The position numbers and the translations under genes are program-made. A DNA stretch of 64,000 nt, taken from assembly GCF_016881005.1 (NCBI RefSeq), contig NZ_JACOPV010000015.1:123585-187584 (forward strand), read 5' to 3'. Shown piece after piece: positions 44,587 to 52,722 of this stretch. Every line of letters starts with the position of its first letter. Within the stretch, counting starts at the first letter, position 1. The notes below the pieces were generated by a model. It searched no databases, was not told the origin of the DNA, and saw nothing but the letters and a program-made list of their open reading frames with translations. The stretch is from Pseudomonas arcuscaelestis (lineage in GTDB: Bacteria > Pseudomonadota > Gammaproteobacteria > Pseudomonadales > Pseudomonadaceae).

Positions 44587-45981
44587 ATGGATGATCAAGG
44601 ACGCACCAATTCCTCCAACCAGCCAATCCTTTATGTGCTCGATACCAATGTACTGATTCACGATCCAAACGCATTGCTCAACTTCGAGGAGCACCACGTC
44701 GCCATACCGATGACGGTGCTGGAGGAGCTCGACAAACTCAAGACCGGAAAGCACACCATCGCCGCCGAATGCCGTCAGGCCATCCGCCTGATTGATCAGA
44801 CATTGGGCGATGCCTCGCCAGCTGACGTCGAACAGGGAGTACCGATCCAGCGCGGCAAGAGTGGCCCCAAGGGCTTGCTGTCTATTCTGATGAGCCCGCG
44901 CAACGAGCCTAACCGGCTGCTGCCGGAAACGCTCAACGACAACATCATCATCAACCAGTTGCTTGAGCTGCGTAGTCGCCGCAAAGACCTGGACGTGGTG
45001 CTGGTAACCAAAGACATCAACATGCGCCTCAAGGCTCGCGCCTGTGGGATCGCGGCCGAGGACTACAGTACCGACCAACTGGTTGACGACGTATCCCTGC
45101 TCTCCAAGGGCTACCACAGCGTCACCGGATCATTCTGGGACCGCGTCAGCAAGGTCGAGACCCGCCAGGAGCGCGGTCGCACCTGGCACCGGGTACAGAT
45201 GGTCGACAACCTGCCTGCGGTGCACATCAACGAGTTCATCATCGACGAGCAGGGCTTTGTCGGCTGGATCAAAGGCATCAAGGAAGACGAGCTGCTCCTG
45301 CTCGACCTGCACCAGGAACCACTGCTGCACCAGGAAGCCTGGGGCCTCAAGCCGCGGGATATCCATCAGAGCCTGGCACTGTTTGCGCTGCTTGATCCGG
45401 ATATCCACCTGGTCAACCTGACCGGCGCCGCGGGTTCGGGTAAAACCATTCTGGCGCTGGCCGCTGCCATCGAGCAAACCATGGTCAGCAAGCGCTACCG
45501 GCGCATCATCGCTACCCGTAGCGTGCAGGGGCTTGACCAGGAGATCGGCTTCCTGCCGGGCACCGAAGCGGAAAAAATGGAGCCTTGGCTTGGGGCAATT
45601 ACCGACAACCTTGAAGCACTGCACATGGATGATGAAAACACCCATGGCAGTGTCGACTACATTCTTGAGCGGGTACCGCTGCAGTTCAAATCCCTGAACT
45701 ACATTCGCGGTCGCAGTTTCCAGCAGAGCCTGATTCTGATCGACGAATGCCAGAACCTCACGCCGCACCAGATGAAAACCATCATCACCCGTGCCGGTGC
45801 CGGCTCCAAGGTGATCTGCCTGGGTAACCTGGCGCAGATCGACACCCCTTACCTGTCCGCGACCAGCTCGGGCCTTACTTACCTGACCGAGCGATTCAAG
45901 GACTTCCCCAATGGCGTGCACATCACCCTGCAGGGTGTGCCGCGTTCGATCCTGGCCGAATACGCCGAAGCGCACCTGTAA
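44587..45981 (+). CDS. PIN-domain PhoH-family ATPase (YlaK/PhoH2-like)
   Basis: Cytosolic protein of 464 residues made of an N-terminal PIN ribonuclease domain and a C-terminal PhoH ATPase/helicase domain. PIN acidic residues are seen in YVLDTNVLIHDP, TVLEELDKLK, and VVLVTKDINMRLKA. The PhoH part has Walker A GAAGSGKTILALAAA at about residue 280 and Walker B SLILIDECQNLTPHQMKTI. Related PhoH2 proteins unwind and cut RNA. It is transcribed alone, between a 341-bp leader and a strong terminator. Confidence 0.92.
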   Translation: MDDQGRTNSSNQPILYVLDTNVLIHDPNALLNFEEHHVAIPMTVLEELDKLKTGKHTIAAECRQAIRLIDQTLGDASPADVEQGVPIQRGKSGPKGLLSILMSPRNEPNRLLPETLNDNIIINQLLELRSRRKDLDVVLVTKDINMRLKARACGIAAEDYSTDQLVDDVSLLSKGYHSVTGSFWDRVSKVETRQERGRTWHRVQMVDNLPAVHINEFIIDEQGFVGWIKGIKEDELLLLDLHQEPLLHQEAWGLKPRDIHQSLALFALLDPDIHLVNLTGAAGSGKTILALAAAIEQTMVSKRYRRIIATRSVQGLDQEIGFLPGTEAEKMEPWLGAITDNLEALHMDDENTHGSVDYILERVPLQFKSLNYIRGRSFQQSLILIDECQNLTPHQMKTIITRAGAGSKVICLGNLAQIDTPYLSATSSGLTYLTERFKDFPNGVHITLQGVPRSILAEYAEAHL

Positions 45982-45993
45982 CCCTTGCAACTA

Positions 45994-46022
45994 CCGGGCG
46001 GTCATGCCGCCCGGTTTTTTTT
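45994..46022 (+). terminator. Rho-independent terminator after the PhoH-like gene
   Basis: CCGGGCGG-TCATG-CCGCCCGG forms a perfect 8-bp stem followed by a run of eight T. It separates the PhoH gene from moaC. Confidence 0.95.
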
Positions 46023-46080
46023 CGCTGCGATATCCACAGCCATGGGTTTACACTCTTTACTCCTGAACAGGAGGAAGGCT

Positions 46081-46557
46081 GTGCTGACTCATCTCGATTC
46101 CCAAGGTCGCGCCAATATGGTCGACGTCACTGAAAAAGCCGTGACCTCGCGTGAGGCTGTGGCTGAAGCGCGGGTGCGCATGCTCCCGCAAACCCTGCAG
46201 ATGATCGTCGAAGGCGAGCACCCCAAGGGTGATGTCTTCGCCGTGGCACGAATTGCCGGTATCCAGGCCGCGAAGAAAACCAGCGACCTGATCCCGCTGT
46301 GCCACCCGTTGCTGCTCACCAGCGTCAAGGTCGAACTCAGCGCCGAAGGCACAGATACGGTCTATATCGTCGCCCGCTGCAAGCTGGCCGGCCAGACTGG
46401 CGTTGAGATGGAAGCGCTGACGGCTGCCAGCGTCGCCGCACTGACGATCTATGACATGTGCAAAGCGGTTGATCGCGGCATGATCATCGATGGCGTGCGG
46501 GTGCTGGAGAAGCTTGGCGGCAAGAGCGGCCACTATCAGGCGGACGACGTGCAATGA
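46081..46557 (+). CDS. moaC: Cyclic pyranopterin monophosphate synthase MoaC
   Basis: Second enzyme of molybdenum cofactor synthesis, which makes cyclic pyranopterin monophosphate from the MoaA product. The 158-residue protein has the family core: MVDVTEKAVTSREAVAEA, KGDVFAVARIAGIQAAKKT, DLIPLCHPLLLTSVKVEL, GVEMEALTAASVAALTIYDM and KAVDRGM. The start is GTG at 46081, since AGGAGGAAGG precedes it; the longer open frame runs back through the terminator. moaD overlaps its end by four bases. Confidence 0.96.
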   Translation: MLTHLDSQGRANMVDVTEKAVTSREAVAEARVRMLPQTLQMIVEGEHPKGDVFAVARIAGIQAAKKTSDLIPLCHPLLLTSVKVELSAEGTDTVYIVARCKLAGQTGVEMEALTAASVAALTIYDMCKAVDRGMIIDGVRVLEKLGGKSGHYQADDVQ

Positions 46558-46799
46558 ACATCAATGTGATGTATTTCGCCCGTTACCGCGAAGTTCTGGA
46601 AGCCGACGGCGAAACGCTCGAAGGTACGTTTGCAACGTTGGACGACGTGCGCAAGGCCTTGGTTGCCAAGGGCGGCAACTATGCCGTGCTTGCCGAGCAG
46701 AACCTGATGTGCGCGCGCAACGAAGACTTGTGCAAACTCGACGAGCCGGTGGCCGAGGGTGATGTCGTGGCGTTCTTTCCGCCCGTGACCGGAGGCTGA
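46554..46799 (+). CDS. moaD: Molybdopterin synthase sulfur carrier subunit MoaD
   Basis: Small ubiquitin-like sulfur carrier of 81 residues whose C-terminal Gly-Gly (PPVTGG) is thiocarboxylated and supplies sulfur for molybdopterin. The sequence MNINVMYFARYREVLEAD and the conserved end DVVAFFPPVTGG are typical. Its start overlaps moaC and moaE starts one base after its stop, so the three genes form a tight operon. Confidence 0.96.
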   Translation: MNINVMYFARYREVLEADGETLEGTFATLDDVRKALVAKGGNYAVLAEQNLMCARNEDLCKLDEPVAEGDVVAFFPPVTGG

Positions 46800-46800
46800 A

Positions 46801-47247
46801 ATGAGCGTTCGAGTACAGAACCAGGCGTTTGATCCGGGTGCCGAAGTCAATGCCATGCACGCGGCCAACGTGGGCGTCGGTGCGGTGGTCGGCTTTGTCG
46901 GTTATGTGCGTGACTTCAACGATGGTCAGGATGTGGCCGGCATGTTCCTCGAGCACTATCCGGGCATGACCGAAAAAGCCTTGGCCAAGATCGTTGTAGA
47001 AGCCGAGCAACGCTGGCCGTTGCTCAAGGTCGAGGTGCTGCACCGTATCGGCGCGCTTGAACCGGGTGAGCCGATAGTCTTTGTCGGCATCGCCAGTGCC
47101 CATCGCCAGGCAGCGTTCGATGCCTGCAACTTCATCATGGATTACCTCAAGACCCGCGCACCGTTCTGGAAAAAAGAACAGACCGGTGACGGCCCGCGCT
47201 GGGTCGAGGGCAAGCAGAGCGACGAAGAAGCGGCAGGGCGCTGGTAG
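46801..47247 (+). CDS. moaE: Molybdopterin synthase catalytic subunit MoaE
   Basis: Catalytic subunit of 148 residues that transfers sulfur from MoaD to cyclic pyranopterin. Motifs: VGAVVGFVGYVRDFNDGQ, LEHYPGMTEKAL, HRIGALEPGEPIVFVGIASAHRQAAFDAC and the active-site region with PFWKKEQTGDGPRWVEGK. Last gene of the moaCDE unit; moaA and moaB are not in the window. Confidence 0.96.
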   Translation: MSVRVQNQAFDPGAEVNAMHAANVGVGAVVGFVGYVRDFNDGQDVAGMFLEHYPGMTEKALAKIVVEAEQRWPLLKVEVLHRIGALEPGEPIVFVGIASAHRQAAFDACNFIMDYLKTRAPFWKKEQTGDGPRWVEGKQSDEEAAGRW

Positions 47248-47350
47248 TCACGATTTTCGCGGGCCAAGCCCACTACCCCAGGCAGTGTGAGCGTGGGTGG
47301 GAGTGGGCTTGTCTGGCGATGCTTTTGCCTGTTGAGTTTTAATACAATAA

Positions 47351-47385
47351 AGTCCAGTATGGAATTATAAGTACAAAATAATTCC
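47351..47385 (+). promoter_or_regulatory. Candidate operator upstream of the basic amino-acid binding protein gene
   Basis: Two symmetric elements lie about 75-110 bp before the gene: AGTCCAGTATGGA (TCCA-N3-TGGA) and the adjoining GGAATTAT / ATAATTCC inverted repeat with a nine-base spacer. The first is similar to AGTCCATAATAGA upstream of dauB, so a common regulator, possibly DauR, could bind both. This is inference from two sites. Confidence 0.35.
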
Positions 47386-47457
47386 AGGCTTGTGCATGCC
47401 TGATTCCTTTCCCTCTGTCTTGCAACACACCTCCAATAACGAGCGAGAGAGACCCTC

Positions 47458-48234
47458 ATGAAAAAACTCACCCTGATCAGCGGTCTGGCCCTGAGCCTGT
47501 TGGCCAGCAGTAGCCTGTTCGCTGCCGAGAAAACTCTGCGCATCGGTATCGAGGCTGCGTACCCTCCCTTCGCGTCAAAGAACGACAAGGGTGAAATTGT
47601 CGGTTTCGACTACGACATCGGCAATGCCTTGTGCGCGCAGATGCAGGTCAAGTGCGTGTGGAACGAGGTAGAGTTCGATGGTCTGATCCCATCGTTGAAA
47701 GTGAAGAAAATTGACGCGGCCTTGTCGTCGATGACCATTACCGACGAGCGCAAGAAGTCGGTGGACTTTACCCACAAGTACTATTTCACCTCTTCGCGCC
47801 TAATCATGAAGAAGGGTGCTGAAGTGGATGATCAGTACGCCAGCCTCAAGGGCAAGACTGTTGGCGTGCAGCGCGCCACCACCACTGACCGTTACGCCAC
47901 CGAGGTGCTTGAGCCCAAGGGCATTATCATCAAGCGCTACAGCAACAACGAAGAGATCTACATGGACCTGGCATCGGGCCGCGTAGATGCGATTTTCGCC
48001 GACACCATTCCGCTTGACGACTTCCTGTCGATGCCACGTGGCGCCGCCTATGCCTTCGTGGGGCCGGAGCTCAAGGATCCGAAGTATGTTGGCGAGGGTG
48101 CCGGGATCGCGGTGCGCAAGGGTAATGGCGAGCTGGTCACTCAGCTCAACAGTGCCATCGACGCGATTCGCGCCAATGGTGAATACCAGAAGATCCAGTC
48201 CAAGTACTTCAAGTCGGATATCTACGGCGACTGA
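47458..48234 (+). CDS. Periplasmic amino-acid binding protein (HisJ/ArgT-like, dau locus)
   Basis: Solute-binding protein of an ABC importer, 258 residues with a signal peptide ending near SSLFAAEK. It has the family pattern RIGIEAAYPPFASKNDKGEIVGFDYDIGNALC, SSMTITDERKKSVDFTHKYY and TVGVQRATTTDRYA, which fits binding proteins for arginine, lysine, ornithine or histidine. No permease or ATPase genes are next to it. The gene order binding protein - dauR - dauA - dauB is the same as in P. aeruginosa, which suggests (D-)arginine as ligand. Confidence 0.9.
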   Translation: MKKLTLISGLALSLLASSSLFAAEKTLRIGIEAAYPPFASKNDKGEIVGFDYDIGNALCAQMQVKCVWNEVEFDGLIPSLKVKKIDAALSSMTITDERKKSVDFTHKYYFTSSRLIMKKGAEVDDQYASLKGKTVGVQRATTTDRYATEVLEPKGIIIKRYSNNEEIYMDLASGRVDAIFADTIPLDDFLSMPRGAAYAFVGPELKDPKYVGEGAGIAVRKGNGELVTQLNSAIDAIRANGEYQKIQSKYFKSDIYGD

Positions 48235-48242
48235 TCGCCGGC

Positions 48243-48272
48243 ATCAAGGCCTGGAGCTTTTCAGGCCTTGAT
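48243..48272. terminator. Stem-loop between convergent genes, overlapping the dauR stop
   Basis: ATCAAGGCCTG and CAGGCCTTGAT form a perfect 11-bp stem with an eight-base loop. The right arm encodes the last codons of dauR. It is followed by TTTCCTT on the plus strand and can end transcription in both directions. Confidence 0.7.
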
Positions 48273-48887
48273 TTCCTTCAGGTGTTTGTACACCGTCGCG
48301 CGCCCCATCCCCAGCACATTGGCCACGTAGTTGGCTGCACTCTTGCCCTTGAATGCGCCTTCGGCGTGCAAGGCCAGGACCAGCTCGCGCTTGTGATCGC
48401 GGGTCAGCAGGTTGAGGCTCAGTTGGCGCTGGCGTAGCCAGGTGTTGAGAAAGGTATTGATACGTTCCTGCCAGTCATCGCGAAACAGCGCATCGGGCTG
48501 AGCAATCAGCTTGCTCGGCGAAAGGAACAGGTCGAGTGCAGCCTTGGCATTTTCGAACAGGGAAATGTTCAGGTTGATGCACAGCACCGCCAGTGGTCGC
48601 CCCGCTTCATCGCGCAGCACCGTGCTCAGCGAGCGGATTTTCTGTCCGTCCCAGTTGAGCTTCTCGTAGGGACCGATATTGGTTTCATCGGTGCCTGTTT
48701 CGAGCATGTCTTCGAGTGCCGCGTCATCTCCCACTTCGCGCTTGGACAGGTTGTTGGCGATGTAGTCGATTTTCTGGCTGCGCAAATCGTGCAGCACCAC
48801 CTCGGCATGGGGGAAAAACAGGGTGGCGATGGCATCGGCAATGGCCCGGTAGTTGTCCAGGACAGGGTCGCGGCGAGGTGTCGACAT
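48261..48887 (-). CDS. dauR: PAS/HTH transcriptional regulator DauR (YheO family)
   Basis: Regulator of 208 residues. The N-terminal YheO-like PAS domain (residues about 10-115: AIATLFFPHAEVVLHDLRSQKIDYIANNLSKR, LAVLCINLNIS) precedes a C-terminal helix-turn-helix (LVLALHAEGAFKGKSAANYVANVLGMGRATVYKHL). In P. aeruginosa DauR represses dauBAR and is released by arginine. It is the third gene of dauBAR here, 74 bp after dauA. Confidence 0.9.
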   Translation of the reverse strand: MSTPRRDPVLDNYRAIADAIATLFFPHAEVVLHDLRSQKIDYIANNLSKREVGDDAALEDMLETGTDETNIGPYEKLNWDGQKIRSLSTVLRDEAGRPLAVLCINLNISLFENAKAALDLFLSPSKLIAQPDALFRDDWQERINTFLNTWLRQRQLSLNLLTRDHKRELVLALHAEGAFKGKSAANYVANVLGMGRATVYKHLKEIKA

Positions 48888-48961
48888 TCAGGCAGGCTCC
48901 AAGCGGTGTCAGCGCCCTTGGGGCAAGGGCGCTGCGAGTGTGCCGCAATCGCGGCGGCGCG

Positions 48962-50092
48962 TCATCCCTGCAGGCGGCGCGGGGACAGCATCTGCGCGCT
49001 GAGGTTAAAGTCCGTCAGGGCTTGTGGCAGGTCTTCGCCACGCACCAGGGCGGCACTGGCCTGGCCCATCGCCGGAGACGTCTGGATACCATAGCCGCCT
49101 TGTGCCGCCACCCAGAACAAACCGGGTACCTGCGGATCGAAGCCGGCCACCAGGTCGCCATCGGCAACGAAACTGCGCAGACCGGCCCAGGTGCGGGTGG
49201 GACGGCGAATGCTCAGGGTCGTGGCTTCCTCGATCTGGTAGATGCCCATGGCAATGTCGAGTTCTTCGGCCTGAACATCGTGGGGATCAACCGGGTCGGC
49301 ATTAGCTGGCGAGCCGAGCAGCATGCCGGCATCGGGTTTCATGTAGAACGACTCGTCGAGGCTGACGAGCATAGGCCAGGCGTGGCTGTCGATGCCTTCA
49401 GGGCCGGCAAATATGAATGCGGCACGACGCTTGGGTTGCAGGCCAAGCGGTTGTGCGCCGGCCAGGACGCCGATGTGGTCGGCCCAGGCACCAGCGGCGT
49501 TGATCAGTACCGGTGCGCTGAAGGTGCCACGACTGGTTTTCACCTGCCAAAGGCCATCACTGTCGCGACTCAGTTGCTGGACTTCACAATCACTGTGTAT
49601 TTCACCTTGCTGGCGGCGAATACCCCGCAGGTAACCCTGGTGCAGGGCGTCGGTATCGATGTCGCTGGCGCTGGGGTCGTACAGGGCGCCATGAACCTTG
49701 TCACGGCGCAGCACCGGCACGCGCGCGCAGGCCTGGTCGGCGTCGAGCAGTTCAACGTCCGGCACGCAGGCTTTGGCACTCAGGTACTGGCGCTGCAGTT
49801 CTTCGGGGTCGCCGGTCAGATCGACGGTCATCTCGCCGCGTGGACTCAGGAGCGGATGCTCGGCGAAGCCTGGCGGTGGCTGGTCGAAAAACGCCCGGCT
49901 GGCCAGGGTCAGGGCGCGTACTTGCGGGGTGCCATAGGCAGCGGTGTAGAGCGCTGCCGAGCGGCCGGTCGAGTGATACCCAGGCTGCGACTCGCGCTCA
50001 AGCAGTAGCACGCGGCCGTGGCTGGACAGCCAGAAACCGGTGGACGCACCCGCGATACCGGCCCCAATGATGATGAAATCAGCGTGTTGCAT
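48962..50092 (-). CDS. dauA: FAD-dependent D-arginine dehydrogenase DauA
   Basis: Flavoenzyme of 376 residues that oxidises D-arginine and other D-amino acids to the imino acid. The dinucleotide-binding motif IIIGAGIAGASTGFWLS is at residues about 7-23, then QPGYHSTGRSAALYTAAYG, the FAD-contact region of the family. KPDAGMLLGSPANADPVDPHDVQ and WVAAQGGYGIQTSPAMG are very close to P. aeruginosa DauA. Start at 50092 chosen for GAGGAG six bases upstream; the frame is open further into dauB. It is 10 bp after dauB. Confidence 0.93.
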   Translation of the reverse strand: MQHADFIIIGAGIAGASTGFWLSSHGRVLLLERESQPGYHSTGRSAALYTAAYGTPQVRALTLASRAFFDQPPPGFAEHPLLSPRGEMTVDLTGDPEELQRQYLSAKACVPDVELLDADQACARVPVLRRDKVHGALYDPSASDIDTDALHQGYLRGIRRQQGEIHSDCEVQQLSRDSDGLWQVKTSRGTFSAPVLINAAGAWADHIGVLAGAQPLGLQPKRRAAFIFAGPEGIDSHAWPMLVSLDESFYMKPDAGMLLGSPANADPVDPHDVQAEELDIAMGIYQIEEATTLSIRRPTRTWAGLRSFVADGDLVAGFDPQVPGLFWVAAQGGYGIQTSPAMGQASAALVRGEDLPQALTDFNLSAQMLSPRRLQG

Positions 50093-50102
50093 GACAGTCT
50101 CC

Positions 50103-51053
50103 TCAGACGGCGCGCTGCAGGCGGTACAGGGCGTTGGCCACGGCAATGTCTTCAAGGCCCAGGCCAATGGAGCGGAAGAAGGCATGGCGCTGATAGTCGG
50201 GGGCGGCGGCCTGGTTGCTCAGCAGCTGTGGCAGATCGCCGACAATCGCCTCGGGTTGCCAGCCATGTTGCTCCGCGGCAATGCGCATTTCACCCGCGCT
50301 GCCGGGTGTGGTCAGCCGATAGTCGCAGTACACATCCATGCCGACCAGGCTGGCCGGTGGTACTTCATGGGCACGTAGCGCATTGGTGCTGATCGAGGTG
50401 ATCAGCGCCGGTTTGTTCAAGGTTGCCGGATCCAGAACCGCGGTTGCCGAGGAGGTGCACAGCATGATCACGTCGGCATCGTCCACGGCCTGCTCGAGGC
50501 TGTCGCAAAGGCACAGGCGTGGATCGAGATCGAGCAGCGATTGGCGCTGCTCGGCGCTTTGTTTTGCCAGGCTGGGTGAGTACAGGCGGATGTCCTGCCA
50601 TTCACGCAAGGCGCGAACATAGCGCAGATGGGCGCGGGCTATCGGGCCGCTGCCGATCAGGGTCAGGCGCCGGGCGCTGGCGGTGGCCAGAGCATCAACG
50701 GCCACAGCTGTGGTTGCCGCAGTGCGCGCAGTGGTCAGTTCGCCAGCGTCGCACAGCAGCAGCGGCTGGCCACTGTCCATGGACATCAGCAGGGTCCAGG
50801 CGGTAACCAGCGAGCCTTGTTCGCGCACGATGTAGGGTGAAGTCTTGACCCCGTATACCCGCTCATTGGCAAGTACACCGCCATAGTTGATGAAGTCGCC
50901 CTGGCCGCCAGGGAACTCGACCAATTGTTGCGGCGGCTGTACGGCTTGCCCGGCGGCGAGGTCGCGGAACAGGTTGCGCAGAATCTGTGGCACATCCACT
51001 TGCGCAAGTAGTTGGCGGGCGAGCGGTTGATCGATGACGAGAGGCGCGGACAT
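50103..51053 (-). CDS. dauB: NAD(P)H-dependent L-arginine dehydrogenase DauB (ornithine cyclodeaminase family)
   Basis: Enzyme of 316 residues that reduces the 2-ketoarginine imine made by DauA to L-arginine, so that D-arginine is racemised in two steps. It belongs to the ornithine cyclodeaminase/mu-crystallin family: GGVLANERVYGVKTSPYI, GQPLLLCDAGELTTARTAATTAVA, LTLIGSGPIARAHLRYV (Rossmann motif), DADVIMLCTSSATAVLDP. The start at 51053 follows GGAG by six bases; an ATG 48 bases upstream is less likely. It is the first gene of the dauBAR operon. Confidence 0.92.
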   Translation of the reverse strand: MSAPLVIDQPLARQLLAQVDVPQILRNLFRDLAAGQAVQPPQQLVEFPGGQGDFINYGGVLANERVYGVKTSPYIVREQGSLVTAWTLLMSMDSGQPLLLCDAGELTTARTAATTAVAVDALATASARRLTLIGSGPIARAHLRYVRALREWQDIRLYSPSLAKQSAEQRQSLLDLDPRLCLCDSLEQAVDDADVIMLCTSSATAVLDPATLNKPALITSISTNALRAHEVPPASLVGMDVYCDYRLTTPGSAGEMRIAAEQHGWQPEAIVGDLPQLLSNQAAAPDYQRHAFFRSIGLGLEDIAVANALYRLQRAV

Positions 51054-51078
51054 ACGAGACTCCATATAAACTGTTTTG

Positions 51079-51091
51079 TCTATTATGGACT
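51079..51091 (-). promoter_or_regulatory. Candidate operator upstream of dauB
   Basis: On the minus strand AGTCCATAATAGA lies 26 bp before the dauB start and shares ten of thirteen bases with AGTCCAGTATGGA upstream of the binding protein gene at 47458. Both have the pattern TCCA-N3-TRGA. Binding by DauR is a guess. Confidence 0.35.
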
Positions 51092-51130
51092 CTTTGTACA
51101 TTTGATCAACATTTGATCGCTTGAAAGCAG

Positions 51131-51175
51131 CGCGGGGCTAGCCGCTCCTACCCAGTAGGAGCGGCTAGCCCCGCG
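51131..51175. repeat. Perfect 21-bp inverted repeat (REP-like) between rhlB and dauB
   Basis: CGCGGGGCTAGCCGCTCCTAC is followed by CCA and then by its exact complement. The core GTAGGAGCGGCTAGCCCCGCG resembles Pseudomonas REP elements. It lies 17 bp beyond the rhlB stop codon, so it would be an extremely stable hairpin in that mRNA. Confidence 0.85.
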
Positions 51176-51192
51176 ATTCAATGTCGAAACGA

Positions 51193-52626
51193 TCAGTGAT
51201 GCTTGCGCGGTACCGATTTGAGCAATTCGGTCGGCGGCATTTCGCATTTGATCTTGCGGCCCAGCAACGCTTCGATCGCTGGCAATTGATACGAGTCATC
51301 CTCGCCTGCGAAGCTGATCGACACGCCACTGGTGCCTGCACGGCCGGTACGACCGATACGGTGTACGTAGTCGTCCGGGTCTTCCGGCAGGGTGAAGTTG
51401 ATCACATGGCTGATGCCATCGATGTGGATGCCACGACCGGCCACGTCGGTGGCGACCAGCACGGTAATGCGCCCTTCGCGGAAGTTTTCCAGGGTTTTGA
51501 TGCGCTTGTGCTGGGGTACATCACCCGACAACTGGGCGGCGTTGACGCCATCGCGCACCAGGCGCTCTTCGATGCGGCGTACTTCGTCCTTGCGGTTGGC
51601 AAAGACCATTACCCGTTCCCACTTGTTCTCGGTTACCAGGTTGTACAGCAGCTTGTACTTGTCGCTGCCGGCAACGGCATAGACGTGCTGCTCGACGGTT
51701 TCGCTGGCAACGTTTTCCGGCTCGATCTCGACAATGGCGGGATCAGTGGTCCACTGCTTGGCCAGGTTCATCACGTCTTCAGTGAAGGTGGCGGAGAACA
51801 GCAACGTCTGGCGTTCGCTCTTGGGTGGGGTCTGGCGGATGATCTGCCGTACCTGAGGGATGAAACCCATGTCGAGCATACGGTCGGCTTCATCCAGTAC
51901 CAGCACCTCGACCATGTCCAGGTGGGCTTCACCGCGCTGGTTGAAGTCCAGCAGACGGCCAGGCGTGGCAACCAAGATGTCGCAGTGGCGTGCTTCGAGG
52001 GCTTTGAGCTGCTTGTCGAAGTCCATGCCGCCGACGAAGGTCATCACGTTCAGGCCGGTGTATTTGGTCAGCGCCGCGGCGTCCTTGGCGATCTGCACCA
52101 CCAGTTCGCGGGTTGGGGCGATGATCAGTGCCCGCGGCTCGCCCATGTAGCGCTCTTTGGGCGGTGGCGTCTGCTGCAACTGGGAGATGATCGATATCAG
52201 GAAGGCCGCAGTCTTGCCGGTGCCGGTCTGGGCTCGGCCGATAGCGTCTTTGCCACGCAGGGTAAAGCCCAGCACTTGCGCCTGGATTGGCGTGCAGTAG
52301 GGAAAACCCAGGTCTTGGATCGCATGCATCAGCTCGGGTGAGAGCTTGAAGTCATGGAAACGGGTCTTGCCTTCTTGCGGCTCGACAACGAAATCTTCCA
52401 GCTTCCAGGTGGAGGCTGCAGGTTTTGGCTTGCGCTCACGGCGCGGCTTGGGCTCGGCCGGTTTTTCGGCGCGCGCCGGTTTGGCGGCCTCGGTCTTGAG
52501 CGGGGCGGCCGGGGCAGGGGCCTCGGGTGCTGCAAGTGGCTGCGTCACGGGGGCAGCGGTTTCGGTGGCGAGTTGCTCAACCTCGCTCTTGCCGAACATC
52601 TTCTTGAGTGCTTTGAGCACGGTCAT
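51193..52626 (-). CDS. rhlB: ATP-dependent DEAD-box RNA helicase RhlB
   Basis: RNA helicase of 477 residues that unwinds RNA, usually as part of the RNA degradosome. An N-terminal extension of about 100 residues is rich in Ala, Pro, Lys and Glu (low complexity). The helicase core follows: Q motif near FHDFKLSPELMHAIQDLGFPYCTPIQ, Walker A in RAQTGTGKTAAF, PTRELVVQIA, DEADRMLDMGF, SATFTEDV in motif III, and ATDVAGRGIHIDGI and HRIGRTGRAG in motifs V and VI. Next to dauB, as in other pseudomonads. Confidence 0.95.
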   Translation of the reverse strand: MTVLKALKKMFGKSEVEQLATETAAPVTQPLAAPEAPAPAAPLKTEAAKPARAEKPAEPKPRRERKPKPAASTWKLEDFVVEPQEGKTRFHDFKLSPELMHAIQDLGFPYCTPIQAQVLGFTLRGKDAIGRAQTGTGKTAAFLISIISQLQQTPPPKERYMGEPRALIIAPTRELVVQIAKDAAALTKYTGLNVMTFVGGMDFDKQLKALEARHCDILVATPGRLLDFNQRGEAHLDMVEVLVLDEADRMLDMGFIPQVRQIIRQTPPKSERQTLLFSATFTEDVMNLAKQWTTDPAIVEIEPENVASETVEQHVYAVAGSDKYKLLYNLVTENKWERVMVFANRKDEVRRIEERLVRDGVNAAQLSGDVPQHKRIKTLENFREGRITVLVATDVAGRGIHIDGISHVINFTLPEDPDDYVHRIGRTGRAGTSGVSISFAGEDDSYQLPAIEALLGRKIKCEMPPTELLKSVPRKHH

Positions 52627-52722
52627 CTCATCAATTGGTTAAGGAATGTACGCCGGCCAGTGTAATGCAAGAATCGGGCGCGGCGTAGCGGATTGCACCG
52701 ACAACTACAGGGAAGTGCGCAT

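Noticed and set aside
44385..44594. 69-codon frame ending inside the PhoH-like gene
   Set aside because: No ribosome site before its ATG and an implausible amino-acid composition; better explained as leader DNA.
47262..47330. Possible REP element after moaE
   Set aside because: GTGGGAGTGGGCTTG resembles a REP half, but no convincing opposite arm was found.
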